Assembly: GCF_009455685.1 (NCBI RefSeq)
Contig: NZ_QPES01000001.1
Location: 3,100,001-3,164,000, forward strand
DNA length: 64,000 nucleotides
From: Paraburkholderia hayleyella
GTDB lineage: Bacteria > Pseudomonadota > Gammaproteobacteria > Burkholderiales > Burkholderiaceae
Reading direction: 5' to 3'
The notes below the pieces were generated by a model, which worked only from the letters and a program-made list of their open reading frames with translations, was not told the DNA's origin and ran no database searches. The translations under genes and the position numbers were made by a program. The first letter of the stretch is position 1, and the number at the start of each line of letters is the position of its first letter. Below are positions 25,407-34,299 of the stretch, in pieces.

Positions 25407-27410
25407 TCAAACCGCCACCGCGCCCGCCCGGCGCGGCTTTAACAAACGCTCTTCCGCACTTGCCAGCGCCTCGGGCAAGCCACGCAGCACGACGATATCG
25501 CTCGCGCGCAGCTTCGTCTCGGGATCAGGCTCGACACCCCGGATTCCGTGCCGCCGGATCGCCGTGACTTCCACACCGTGACCAAAAAGCCCCAGTTCCG
25601 CCAGCGTGCGCCCCACGGCATCGGCCTTCTCATCGACCGGCACGGATTGTAGTCGTACCTGTTCGTGGCCATCGTCGTCATCGATGTCATCCGCGCCATG
25701 GAAATAACCGCGTAGCAAGCTGTAGCGCTCATCGCGCATTTCTTCGACGCGCCGCACCACGCGCCGCATCGGCACGCCCATCAGCACCAGCGTATGCGAG
25801 GCCAGCATCAGGCTGCCTTCGACAATTTCTGGAATCACTTCGGTCGCCCCTGCGGCCAGCAGCCGGTCGAGATCGGCGTCATCCACCGTGCGCACAATGA
25901 CAGGCAGCGTCGGTTCAAGCTCATGAATGTTATGCAGCACACGCAGTGCCGAAGAGGTATTAGCGTAAGTGATCGCCACGGTGGCCGCGCGATGGATACC
26001 GGCGGCGAGCAGCGATTCGCGCCGCCCCGCATCACCAAACACCACCGATTCACCCGCCGCGGCGGCAGCCGCCACGCGGTCCGGGTCGAGATCGAGCGCG
26101 ACATACGCCAGGCCTTCGTGCTCCAGCATGCGCGCAAGGTTTTGCCCCGCCCGGCCATAACCGCAGATAATCACGTGGCCGCTTTGCTTGAGGCTTTGCG
26201 TGGCGATGCGCGTCATTTGCAACGACTGCTGCATCCATTCGGTCGACGACAGCCGCAACACGATGCGATCAGCGTTTTGAATCAGGAATGGCGCAGCCAG
26301 CATCGACAGCAGCATCGCGGCGAGAATCGCCTGAAGCAGGGTCGCGTCGACCAGATGCTTGTCGAGAATCAGGTTCAGCAGCACGAAACCGAATTCGCCG
26401 GCCTGGGCCAGCCCGATCCCGGTGCGCATCGCCACGCCAGGCGAAGCCCCGAAAAGACGCGACAAACCGGTAATCATTACCAGCTTCAAGAGCATCGGAC
26501 CGAGCACAAAGCCCAGCACGATCAGCGGATGTTCCAAGATCACACGGGGATTGAGCAGCATCCCGGTCGTGACGAAAAAGAGCCCGAGCAACACGTCACG
26601 AAACGGCTTGATGTCTTCTTCAACCTGATGCCGGTACGGGGTCTCGGCGATCAGCATGCCGGCGATAAATGCGCCCAGCGCCAGCGACAGGCCAAACTTG
26701 TCGGTAATAAATGCCGCCCCCAGCGTGACCAGCAGCAAGTTCAGCGTGAACAGCTCCTGCGAGCGGCGCCGCACTACCACGTTGAACCAGCGCGTCATGA
26801 AGCGCTGGCCGACGATCAGCAGCAGCGCCAGCGCAATCACAATTTTCATCGCCGCGAGGCCCAGCGCCTCGACCAGATGCTTCGAATCACTGCCGAAGGC
26901 GGCAATCACGATCAGCAGCGGCACCACGGCCAAATCCTGAAACAGCAGCACGCCAAAAATATTGCGGCCGTGCTCCGTTTCGATTTCGAGCCGCTCGGCG
27001 AGCATCTTGCTGACAATCGCGGTGGACGACATTGCCAGCGCGCCGCCCAGCGCAATACTCGCCTGCCACGTGATATGCACCCAGCGCTCCAGCACGACCC
27101 CCAGAGCCAGCGCGACCGCAATCGTACCCAGCACCTGCAGCAGGCCCAGTCCAAACACCAGGCGGCGCATCGAGCGCAGTTTCGACAGCGAAAACTCCAG
27201 CCCGATCGAGAACATCAGAAACACGACGCCAAACTCGGCCAGGTTCTGCGCGCCGGCCGAATCGGGGATGAGCCCCAGCGCGTGCGGGCCCACGACAATG
27301 CCCACACTCAGATAACCGAGCATCGGTGGCAAATTAAGGTAGCGAAACAGTACGACGCCTGCGACTGAGGCCAGCAGCAAAAACAGCGTCATTTCAAGCG
27401 GGGAAATCAT
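25407..27410 (-). CDS. CPA2 cation:proton antiporter with TrkA-N/TrkA-C domains (KefB/YbaL-like)
   Basis: A 667-residue protein. About residues 1-385 form the membrane domain of CPA2 exchangers (LNLPPMLGYLSVGIVVGP, ALAMSSTAIVSKML). A Rossmann-type TrkA-N domain starts HVIICGYGRAGQNLARMLE, followed by a TrkA-C domain at the C-terminus. This is the plan of Kef and YbaL K+/H+ antiporters. Which cation it moves, and whether glutathione gates it, cannot be told. It is divergent from kdsD. Confidence 0.9.
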   Translation of the reverse strand: MISPLEMTLFLLLASVAGVVLFRYLNLPPMLGYLSVGIVVGPHALGLIPDSAGAQNLAEFGVVFLMFSIGLEFSLSKLRSMRRLVFGLGLLQVLGTIAVALALGVVLERWVHITWQASIALGGALAMSSTAIVSKMLAERLEIETEHGRNIFGVLLFQDLAVVPLLIVIAAFGSDSKHLVEALGLAAMKIVIALALLLIVGQRFMTRWFNVVVRRRSQELFTLNLLLVTLGAAFITDKFGLSLALGAFIAGMLIAETPYRHQVEEDIKPFRDVLLGLFFVTTGMLLNPRVILEHPLIVLGFVLGPMLLKLVMITGLSRLFGASPGVAMRTGIGLAQAGEFGFVLLNLILDKHLVDATLLQAILAAMLLSMLAAPFLIQNADRIVLRLSSTEWMQQSLQMTRIATQSLKQSGHVIICGYGRAGQNLARMLEHEGLAYVALDLDPDRVAAAAAAGESVVFGDAGRRESLLAAGIHRAATVAITYANTSSALRVLHNIHELEPTLPVIVRTVDDADLDRLLAAGATEVIPEIVEGSLMLASHTLVLMGVPMRRVVRRVEEMRDERYSLLRGYFHGADDIDDDDGHEQVRLQSVPVDEKADAVGRTLAELGLFGHGVEVTAIRRHGIRGVEPDPETKLRASDIVVLRGLPEALASAEERLLKPRRAGAVAV

Positions 27411-27534
27411 CAGGAAAAAGCGTCCTCATTCGTCAGCGGAACCATCACGCGCGCGCATGGCACGCGTTGAGGTCAAGGGGCCGGTGGAGGCTGCAACCCA
27501 GCCCGGTAGGGCGAGCGCGGCGAACAAACGCCTT

Positions 27535-27543
27535 TGATATACT
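27535..27543 (+). promoter_or_regulatory. Extended -10 promoter of the kdsD operon
   Basis: TGATATACT is an extended -10 element (TGn-TATACT). No -35 is evident. The expected start of transcription, about 7 bases downstream, falls on the annotated kdsD ATG at 27550. Confidence 0.5.
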
Positions 27544-27549
27544 CCGCGA

Positions 27550-28533
27550 ATGATAGCGAAAATCAATGGCGACCGGGCGTTAGTGCTGGCGCGCGAAGTA
27601 CTGGACATCGAAGCAGACGCCGTGCGCGCGCTTCGTCATCAGCTTGACGAAGGCTTCATCGAAGCCATCGAATTCATCCTGCAATGCCGTGGCCGGGTTG
27701 TAGTTTCCGGCATCGGAAAATCTGGCCATATCGCCCGCAAACTGGCAGCCACACTGGCTAGCACGGGCACTCCGGCGTTCTTCGTCCATCCTGCGGAAGC
27801 CAGCCACGGCGACCTCGGCATGGTCACCTCGGACGATGTCTTCATCGCACTCTCCAACTCGGGCGAATCCGAAGAACTCATCGCCATCCTGCCACTGATC
27901 AAACGCCTCGGCGCGAAGCTGATCGCGCTCACGGGCCGGCCGGCTTCGAGCCTCGCGCAACTGGCGGATGTTCATCTGAATGCCGGCGTCGCCAAAGAAG
28001 CCTGCCCGCTCAACCTCGCCCCCACCGCGAGCACGACCGCCGCGCTCGCGCTAGGCGATGCCCTGGCGGTCGCGGTACTCGATGCGCGCGGCTTCGGTGC
28101 CGACGATTTCGCCCGCTCGCATCCTGGCGGCGCACTCGGCCGACGTTTGCTGACCTACGTCCGCGACGTAATGCGCACGGGCGACGAACTGCCTCAGGTC
28201 ACGCCCGACGCCTCCTTGCGCGATGCGCTGTTCCAGCTCACGGCCAAACGCATGGGCATGACCGCGGTTGTCGATAACGAACAGCGGGTACTGGGCATCT
28301 TCACCGACGGCGATTTGCGCCGGGTGCTTGAGCGCAGTGGCGATTTCCGCGACTTGCCCATTCACTCTGTCATGACCCCTCATCCCCGCGCGATCGGCCC
28401 CGATCATCTGGCAGTGGAAGCCGTCGAATTAATGGAGCGGCACCGCATCAACCAGATGCTGGTCACCGATGAAGCAGGCAAACTCATCGGCGCGCTCAAC
28501 ATGCATGACCTGTTTTCGAAAAAGGTAATCTGA
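27550..28533 (+). CDS. kdsD: Arabinose-5-phosphate isomerase (KpsF/GutQ family)
   Basis: Converts ribulose 5-phosphate to arabinose 5-phosphate, the first step to Kdo of lipopolysaccharide. The 327-residue protein has a SIS domain (VVVSGIGKSGHIARKLAATLAS, ALSNSGESEELIA) and two CBS domains (VRDVMRTGDELPQV and HSVMTPHPRAIGPDHL). The stop overlaps the kdsC start by one base. First gene of the Kdo/Lpt/rpoN block. The start MIAKINGDRALVLAREV is close to the promoter -10 element, so the mRNA may have almost no leader. Confidence 0.95.
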   Translation: MIAKINGDRALVLAREVLDIEADAVRALRHQLDEGFIEAIEFILQCRGRVVVSGIGKSGHIARKLAATLASTGTPAFFVHPAEASHGDLGMVTSDDVFIALSNSGESEELIAILPLIKRLGAKLIALTGRPASSLAQLADVHLNAGVAKEACPLNLAPTASTTAALALGDALAVAVLDARGFGADDFARSHPGGALGRRLLTYVRDVMRTGDELPQVTPDASLRDALFQLTAKRMGMTAVVDNEQRVLGIFTDGDLRRVLERSGDFRDLPIHSVMTPHPRAIGPDHLAVEAVELMERHRINQMLVTDEAGKLIGALNMHDLFSKKVI

Positions 28534-29072
28534 TGAACGCTTGCGCGTTGACCGCCACCGAACGCGCCAGCCGCGTGAAGCTGATGATTTTCGACGTCGA
28601 TGGCGTGCTGACCGATGGCGGCCTGCTGTTTACCGCTGAGGGCGACACGATGAAATCGTTTAATTCGCTCGATGGCCACGGCCTCAGGATGCTGCGTGAG
28701 GCCAATATCGCCACGGCAATCATCACGGGGCGCGAATCCGGCATTGTCGCCGCACGTGCGCGCGAATTACGCATCACCCATCTATATCAGGGTGTGCACG
28801 ACAAAACCGTGGCCTTTGCCGACTTGCTAGCGCAAACCGGCGTTGCAGCAGAGGCCTGCGGCTATATGGGCGACGACTGGCCCGATCTCGCGGTGATGCT
28901 CAAAGTGGGCTTTGCCGCCGCCCCCGCTAATGCGCACCCTGAAGTCAGCGTACGGGCACACTGGGTCAGCGAGGCGCGTGGCGGTCACGGCGCGGCCCGC
29001 AGCGTCTGTGAATTCCTGCTGCGTGCCCAGCAGCACTACGATGCGCTGCTACAGCGCGCCTGCGGAGACTAA
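28533..29072 (+). CDS. kdsC: 3-deoxy-D-manno-octulosonate 8-phosphate phosphatase
   Basis: HAD-superfamily phosphatase that releases Kdo from Kdo 8-phosphate. The 179-residue protein has the nucleophile motif MIFDVDGVLTDG near residue 19, ITGRESGIV and the metal-binding GYMGDDWPDLAVM, and lacks a large cap, as in tetrameric KdsC. Its start overlaps kdsD by one base, and lptC follows after 6 bases, so translation is probably coupled. Confidence 0.96.
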   Translation: MNACALTATERASRVKLMIFDVDGVLTDGGLLFTAEGDTMKSFNSLDGHGLRMLREANIATAIITGRESGIVAARARELRITHLYQGVHDKTVAFADLLAQTGVAAEACGYMGDDWPDLAVMLKVGFAAAPANAHPEVSVRAHWVSEARGGHGAARSVCEFLLRAQQHYDALLQRACGD

Positions 29073-29078
29073 AGCCGG

Positions 29079-29672
29079 ATGCCGCCGTTTCGCCTGACTT
29101 CGATTCTTCCGCTCGTGGCCATGGCCGCGCTGGCAGGTACGACCTGGTGGCTGCTTCAGGCGACGCTACCGCCGCCCAACGAAGGCGTGGCCAAGCCTAA
29201 AACCCATACACCCGATTATTTCGCCGATAACTTTTCGGTTTCCGAGCTTGACCAGACTGGCGCAACGCAGTACCGGCTAACGGCCACGCACCTCGTCCAC
29301 TACGAAGACGATGAAAAAAGCGACCTGACCCATCCAGCGATCCGCGCTTTCCAGCCCAACAAACCGATCGTTACCACCACGGCGCAGCGCGGCACGATCA
29401 ATGGCGATGCCTCCATCGTCGACCTGTACGACAACGCCCGCATGGTGCGTGCGCCGGGCAACGGCGACCCGCAGATGCAGGCTGACTCCGAGCATTTCCG
29501 GATCCTTGTGAACGACGATGTAATCGAGACGGAAAAGCCGGTTAAACTTCAGCGCGGCCTGTCAGTCATGACAGCCAGCGGTATGAACTACAACAACGTC
29601 ACCCGGGAAATGCGCCTGTTTGGCAATGTGAAGGGCTCGATCGCCGCATCCGACGGCAGTCCAACGCAATAA
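29079..29672 (+). CDS. lptC: LPS export protein LptC
   Basis: Bitopic inner-membrane protein that takes LPS from LptB2FG and hands it to LptA. The 197-residue product has one N-terminal transmembrane helix (ILPLVAMAALAGTTWWLLQA) and a periplasmic beta-jellyroll domain with PDYFADNFSVSELDQTG and NYNNVTREMRLFGNVKG. The position between kdsC and lptA is the universal one. Confidence 0.94.
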   Translation: MPPFRLTSILPLVAMAALAGTTWWLLQATLPPPNEGVAKPKTHTPDYFADNFSVSELDQTGATQYRLTATHLVHYEDDEKSDLTHPAIRAFQPNKPIVTTTAQRGTINGDASIVDLYDNARMVRAPGNGDPQMQADSEHFRILVNDDVIETEKPVKLQRGLSVMTASGMNYNNVTREMRLFGNVKGSIAASDGSPTQ

Positions 29673-29697
29673 CCCGGGCAATCCACTCCAGGCGTTA

Positions 29698-30384
29698 ATG
29701 CACGACTCAAGCATGAATTCATCCCTCCCTTTAGCTGCCAGCCCTCCTCGCCGCGCATGTGCGCCTCGCGCCGCGGCGACGGCACTGATCGCGCTGCTGC
29801 TCGGTGGTCTTGCGTCACTTGCGCAGGCCGAACGTGCTGACAAGGACAAGCCGCTCAATGTTGAAGCGGACAACATGACCTATGACGATCTGAAACAGAT
29901 CAACATCTTCACCGGGCATGTGGTGGCGACCAAAGGCACGATCCTGATCAAGGGTGATCGCGTCGAAGTCTCGCAAGATCCTCAGGGCTACCAGTACGCC
30001 ACCAGCACGTCGAGCGGCAAAAATCTCGCTTATTTCCGCCAGAAACGCGACGGCGTTAACGAATACATCGAAGGTGACGCGGAACGCATTGATTACGATG
30101 GCAAGCGCGATCTCACCACGTTGACCACCCGTGCCACCGTGCGCCGCCTGCAAGGGCTGTCGACGCTGATGGACCAGGTCCACGGCAGCGTCATTACTTA
30201 TGATGGCCAGAACGATTTCTACACCGCCCGCGCGGGCAAGGATGTCGTCGGGCCGGGCAACCCCAATGGCCGGGTACGCGCGATGCTCTCGCCGCGCAAT
30301 GGCGGTCCCGCCCCGCTCAATGGCGCCCCCGTCACGCTCACGCCCTCGCGCCAGTTGCAGGGCCAAGGATCCACCTCGCCGTGA
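29698..30384 (+). CDS. lptA: LPS transport periplasmic protein LptA
   Basis: Forms the periplasmic bridge for LPS. The 228-residue precursor has a signal peptide (LIALLLGGLASLAQA, cut before ERADKDKP) and an OstA-like jellyroll starting NVEADNMTYDDLKQINIFTG. The ATG at 29713 is an alternative start that also leaves a complete signal peptide. The stop overlaps the lptB GTG by four bases. A Pro/Ala-rich C-terminal tail is longer than in E. coli LptA (185 residues). Confidence 0.94.
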   Translation: MHDSSMNSSLPLAASPPRRACAPRAAATALIALLLGGLASLAQAERADKDKPLNVEADNMTYDDLKQINIFTGHVVATKGTILIKGDRVEVSQDPQGYQYATSTSSGKNLAYFRQKRDGVNEYIEGDAERIDYDGKRDLTTLTTRATVRRLQGLSTLMDQVHGSVITYDGQNDFYTARAGKDVVGPGNPNGRVRAMLSPRNGGPAPLNGAPVTLTPSRQLQGQGSTSP

Positions 30385-31160
30385 ACACCCCGCTTCCCCA
30401 TCGCAAGCCTGCAGGCACGAGCAGTTCGCTGGTCGTGCGCAACCTGAAAAAACGTTATGGTTCCCGCACGGTCGTCAAGGACGTCTCGCTCAGTGTGAAA
30501 AGCGGCGAAGTCGTCGGCCTGCTGGGGCCGAACGGCGCAGGTAAAACGACGTCGTTTTACATGATCGTCGGGCTGGTGCCGCTCGACGGCGGCGACATCG
30601 ATCTGGACGGCAAGTCCATTAGCCTGCTGCCTATATATAAGCGCGCGTCGCTTGGCCTGTCGTATTTGCCGCAGGAAGCTTCGGTGTTTCGCAAGCTGAC
30701 GGTTGAAGACAACATCCGCGCGGTACTCGAACTGCAACACGAAGATAACGGCAAGCGGCTCTCCAAAGACGCCATCACCGCGCGCGCCGAAGCCTTGCTC
30801 GACGAACTGCAAATCGCTCACCTGCGCGACAACCCTGCGCTCTCGCTCTCAGGAGGAGAGCGCCGCCGAGTCGAAATAGCGCGTGCTCTGGCCACGAATC
30901 CGAGCTTTATCTTGCTCGACGAACCGTTCGCCGGTGTCGATCCGATCGCCGTGCTGGAAATTCAGAAAATCGTCAAATTCCTGAAACAGCGCAATATCGG
31001 CGTACTCATCACCGATCACAACGTGCGTGAGACTCTCGGCATCTGCGATCACGCCTACATCATTAGCGATGGCAGCGTGCTGGCCGCAGGCGCGCCGGAC
31101 GAGATCATCGAAAACGAGAACGTACGGCGCGTCTATCTGGGTGAGCATTTCCGCATGTAG
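30381..31160 (+). CDS. lptB: LPS export ABC transporter ATP-binding protein LptB
   Basis: Cytoplasmic ATPase that powers LPS extraction with LptFG. 259 residues with Walker A GPNGAGKTTSFY, signature LSGGERRRVEIARAL, Walker B FILLDEPFAGVDP and the switch His in LITDHNVRETLG. It starts with GTG, overlapping lptA (GTGA). The N-terminal 15 residues before SLVVRNLKKRY are an extension relative to E. coli. Confidence 0.97.
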   Translation: MNTPLPHRKPAGTSSSLVVRNLKKRYGSRTVVKDVSLSVKSGEVVGLLGPNGAGKTTSFYMIVGLVPLDGGDIDLDGKSISLLPIYKRASLGLSYLPQEASVFRKLTVEDNIRAVLELQHEDNGKRLSKDAITARAEALLDELQIAHLRDNPALSLSGGERRRVEIARALATNPSFILLDEPFAGVDPIAVLEIQKIVKFLKQRNIGVLITDHNVRETLGICDHAYIISDGSVLAAGAPDEIIENENVRRVYLGEHFRM

Positions 31161-31332
31161 CCCAGCGCTGCGCAACACCGCTGCGGGCGTCGGCAGCGCA
31201 TTCGGCACGGCTGCGGCAAGTCGTCGCAACCCGTGTCCGGATCATCCCAAACCCTAAGTACGGCCCGTCTTTTTACGGCTGCCGCAGGTATCGCGGACTT
31301 GGCAAACTCATTACAATGAGTCTCAATTCGCC

Positions 31333-32841
31333 ATGAAAGCTAGCCTCCAACTCCGCCTCTCGCAGCATCTTGCGCTGACTCCCCAACTGCAGCAGTCCAT
31401 CCGGCTGCTTCAGTTATCTACGCTTGAGCTACAGCAGGAAGTCGCTATGGCGATTGCGCAAAACCCGCTGCTCGAAAACGAAGACGACTGGATCGCCAGC
31501 CCATTACGCGTAGCAGCGGATGGCTCGCTTGTGACACAGACTCGCGGCAACGCCGAGCCCGAGTCGGCCAGCCATACATCGTCCCCTTCCAGCACGAACA
31601 CCAACAGCGAAGCCGGAGAGCCCCAGGGCGTTGACGAATACAACGGCCTCGCGGCTGACAACAGCGCGGACACCAGCCAATGGAATCTCGACGACTATGG
31701 CCGCTCCAGCAGCGCGTCCGACGACGATGATCTGCCACCGCTTCAGGTTCACGAGTCCAGCACCTCGTTGCGCGATCATCTGAACACCCAGTTGTGCGTC
31801 ACACAGGCAAGCCCGCGCGACCGCGCGCTTGTCACCTTTCTGATCGAATCCCTTGACGACGATGGCTATCTCATAGCGGCATTTGAAGAAATACTGGCCG
31901 ATTTGCCAGACGAACTGGAAGTCGATGCAGATGAGCTGAAAGCCGCGCTCGCGTTGCTGCATAGCTTTGATCCGGCGGGCGTCGGAGCGCGCTCCGCATC
32001 CGAATGCCTCAAGCTGCAGCTATTACGGCTCGATGCCTCACCCACCCGCACACTCGCCCTGGAGATCGTCGAGCATCACCTTGAACTGCTCGCCGCGCGT
32101 GATTTCATCCGGCTGCGCCGGCGCCTGAAGGCCGACGACGATGCATTGCGTGAGGCCCACGCCCTGATCCGCTCGCTTGAACCCTTTCCTGGCGCGATGT
32201 ACGGCAAAAGCGAAGCCGACTATGTCGTGCCCGACGTGCTGGTTCGCAAGACGGCCCAAGGCTGGCAAGCGGAACTCAATCCCGAAATCATGCCCAGGCT
32301 GCGCATCAATCACCTGTACGCCAATATCCTGCGCAACAACCGCAGCGATCCCGGCAGTGGTTCGCTGCGTCAACAGCTTCAGGAAGCCCGCTGGCTGATC
32401 AAAAACATCCAGCAAAGATTCGACACGATCCTGCGTGTGGCGCAAGCCATCGTCGAGCGGCAAAAGAGCTTTTTCCTGCACGGCGAAATCGCCATGCGCC
32501 CCTTGGTTTTGCGGGAAATTGCTGATACGCTGGGGCTACACGAATCAACGGTTTCCCGTGTCACAACTGGTAAGTACCTGCTCACTCCTTTTGGCACGCT
32601 TGAGTTCAAATACTTCTTCGGCTCACACGTTTCAACGGATACCGGGGGCGCGGCTTCTTCCACAGCAATTCGCGCACTCATCAAGCAATTAATAGGAGCA
32701 GAAAACCCTGTCACGCCTCTTTCAGACAGCCGCATCGCCGAACTGCTAGCTGAACAGGGTTTCGTGGTCGCCCGGCGCACCGTGGCCAAATACCGCGAAA
32801 CGCTCAAAATTCCAGCGGTCAATCTGCGCAAGTCTTTGTAG
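31333..32841 (+). CDS. rpoN: RNA polymerase sigma-54 factor
   Basis: Directs RNA polymerase to -24/-12 promoters that need enhancer-binding activators. The 502-residue protein has the Gln/Leu-rich region I (MKASLQLRLSQHLALTPQLQQ), an acidic region II (about 55-140), the core-binding and HTH domain (ESTVSRVTTGKYL) and the C-terminal RpoN box ARRTVAKYRE. It follows lptB by 172 bases and precedes hpf and ptsN, the classical rpoN neighbourhood. Confidence 0.98.
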   Translation: MKASLQLRLSQHLALTPQLQQSIRLLQLSTLELQQEVAMAIAQNPLLENEDDWIASPLRVAADGSLVTQTRGNAEPESASHTSSPSSTNTNSEAGEPQGVDEYNGLAADNSADTSQWNLDDYGRSSSASDDDDLPPLQVHESSTSLRDHLNTQLCVTQASPRDRALVTFLIESLDDDGYLIAAFEEILADLPDELEVDADELKAALALLHSFDPAGVGARSASECLKLQLLRLDASPTRTLALEIVEHHLELLAARDFIRLRRRLKADDDALREAHALIRSLEPFPGAMYGKSEADYVVPDVLVRKTAQGWQAELNPEIMPRLRINHLYANILRNNRSDPGSGSLRQQLQEARWLIKNIQQRFDTILRVAQAIVERQKSFFLHGEIAMRPLVLREIADTLGLHESTVSRVTTGKYLLTPFGTLEFKYFFGSHVSTDTGGAASSTAIRALIKQLIGAENPVTPLSDSRIAELLAEQGFVVARRTVAKYRETLKIPAVNLRKSL

Positions 32842-33006
32842 CCCGCTGCTTACCGTGGCGGGTATTTTCCCGGCCGTACCCCATTGGGGTGGCACAGGCT
32901 GGCTGATCGGATTCCCGATTCCCGTCCGCAATGGCTGGAATACAACCCAATCAGCGAGTACCGCTGCCCTCATGAGGATCTACGGCTAATCGTTTGGAGA
33001 AGCACT

Positions 33007-33360
33007 ATGAATCTGCAGATCAGTGGACACCATCTCGAAGTAACGCCTGCGTTGCGCGAATACGTGATCGCCAAGCTAGACAGAGTGCTACGGCACTTCG
33101 ATCAGGTTATCGATGGCAGTGTGGTCCTCTCGGTCGACAATCAAAAGGAAAAAAGGCAGAAGATTGAAATCAATCTTCATCTGAAAGGCAAAGATATTTT
33201 TGTCGAAAGTGCCGAGAGCGATATGTACGCGGCGATTGATCTGGTCATCGACAAACTCGACCGGCAAGTCATTCGTCACAAGGATCGCCTGCAAGGCCAC
33301 CAGCATGAAGCGATCAAACATCAGCCGCTAGCTGCGCTACTCGAAGTGCCGCCGCAATAA
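33007..33360 (+). CDS. hpf: Ribosome hibernation promoting factor (short HPF/YfiA family)
   Basis: Binds the 30S subunit in stationary phase and helps form inactive ribosome dimers. The 117-residue protein starts MNLQISGHHLEVTPALREYV and contains the basic KEKRQKIEINLHLKG strand and DRQVIRHKDRL, i.e. a short HPF with a modest tail. The ATG at 33007 has TGGAG upstream; the frame extends back but without similarity. It is followed by a terminator. Confidence 0.95.
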   Translation: MNLQISGHHLEVTPALREYVIAKLDRVLRHFDQVIDGSVVLSVDNQKEKRQKIEINLHLKGKDIFVESAESDMYAAIDLVIDKLDRQVIRHKDRLQGHQHEAIKHQPLAALLEVPPQ

Positions 33361-33741
33361 ACAGGCATCACCGCAGCCGAGCCTGCATCAAACCGCCCCC
33401 ACTGGGCGGTTTTTAATTGGCCATTCATTTTTTAGTTCAGGTTATTTTCAAGCCGTCTGTGCCGGTTCATTATGGCGAAACCTCTTGTCCGAAGTCTGAA
33501 GGCGAACCCTGCAACTGGAAATCGTTCGGGGCCCGTAGCGCAATCGTGTCGGTCATGCACCGCACATACCCGTGCTGCTCTATAATGCCCCGATTACTTA
33601 CTAATTGATCAAACCGTTCATTTAGTCAGATTTCGCTGATTTCAGACTTCGTCATACATTGCCGTGATGCCCCTGTAGAGAATGGAACGCCACTCACATC
33701 CCGCAGAGAGGAAAATCCAGGCCTCCCTTCCGCCTGCCAAC
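33361..33741. other. Intergenic region between hpf and ptsN
   Basis: 381 bases holding the hpf terminator at its left end and a perfect TATAAT (33581-33586) that may be the -10 of a ptsN-hprK-rapZ promoter; the matching -35 is poor. A 63-codon open frame at 33417-33608 has no family-like sequence and I do not call it. Confidence 0.5.
33391..33414 (+). terminator. Intrinsic terminator after hpf
   Basis: AACCGCCC pairs with GGGCGGTT around a 5-base loop and is followed by a run of T residues, 30 bases after the hpf stop. It separates rpoN-hpf from ptsN. Confidence 0.88.
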
Positions 33742-34194
33742 ATGAATCGCTTAGCCAAATTCCTCCCCATCGAGAACGTCGTCATCGGGCTCTCCGTCAC
33801 GAGCAAGAAGCGCGTCTTCGAGCAAGCAGGCCTGATTTTCGAAAATCAGAATGGCATCGCCCGCAGCACGGTCACTGACAATCTCTTCGCGCGCGAGCGC
33901 CTCGGATCAACAGGACTGGGTGAAGGCGTGGCTATCCCGCATGGCCGGATAAAGGGTCTGAAGCATCCACTGGCCGCATTCGTCCGGCTTGCGGCGCCTA
34001 TCCCATTCGAATCGCCCGATGGGCAACCCGTCTCGCTACTGATTTTTCTGCTTGTGCCGGAACAGGCCACGCAACAACACCTTGAAATCCTGTCCGAGAT
34101 CGCCCAACTGCTGTCCGACCGGGAAACACGCGAGCGCCTGCACACAGAAGAAGACCGCGAAACCTTGCATCGTCTACTCACACAATGGCAACCT
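33742..34194 (+). CDS. ptsN: PTS IIA-like nitrogen regulatory protein
   Basis: EIIA-Ntr, the terminal phospho-acceptor of the nitrogen PTS, which regulates K+ transport and other processes in its unphosphorylated form. About 150 residues; the active His lies in GEGVAIPHGRIKGLKHPLA. I choose ATG 33742 (MNRLAKFLPIENVVIG), the start I recognise in Burkholderia homologues; an upstream ATG at 33682 has a better Shine-Dalgarno (GTAGAG) but adds 20 atypical residues. The coding frame closes at 34197. It precedes hprK and rapZ. Confidence 0.93.
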
Positions 34195-34299
34195 TGATGC
34201 ATTGACGGCATCTGGCCAGCGCGCAACCGCATCGCTATTGGTACGAAGCCCCCTCAGACAACAGCGACGCGCCCGGCCCACACTGGAGTCACGGCACTC

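Noticed and set aside
25794..27368. A 524-codon open frame antisense to the CPA2 antiporter gene
   Set aside because: Its product is extremely Gln/His/Arg-rich and without family features, as expected for the antisense of a GC-rich gene; the opposite strand encodes a clear, full-length antiporter.
31290..31332. Possible sigma-54 promoter (GG-N10) before rpoN
   Set aside because: TGGCA is present but the -12 element reads AC instead of GC, so the consensus is not met; no enhancer site is seen.
33417..33608. 63-codon open frame between hpf and ptsN
   Set aside because: Begins inside the flank of the hpf terminator, no ribosome-binding site, no family-like sequence, and it overlaps a likely promoter.
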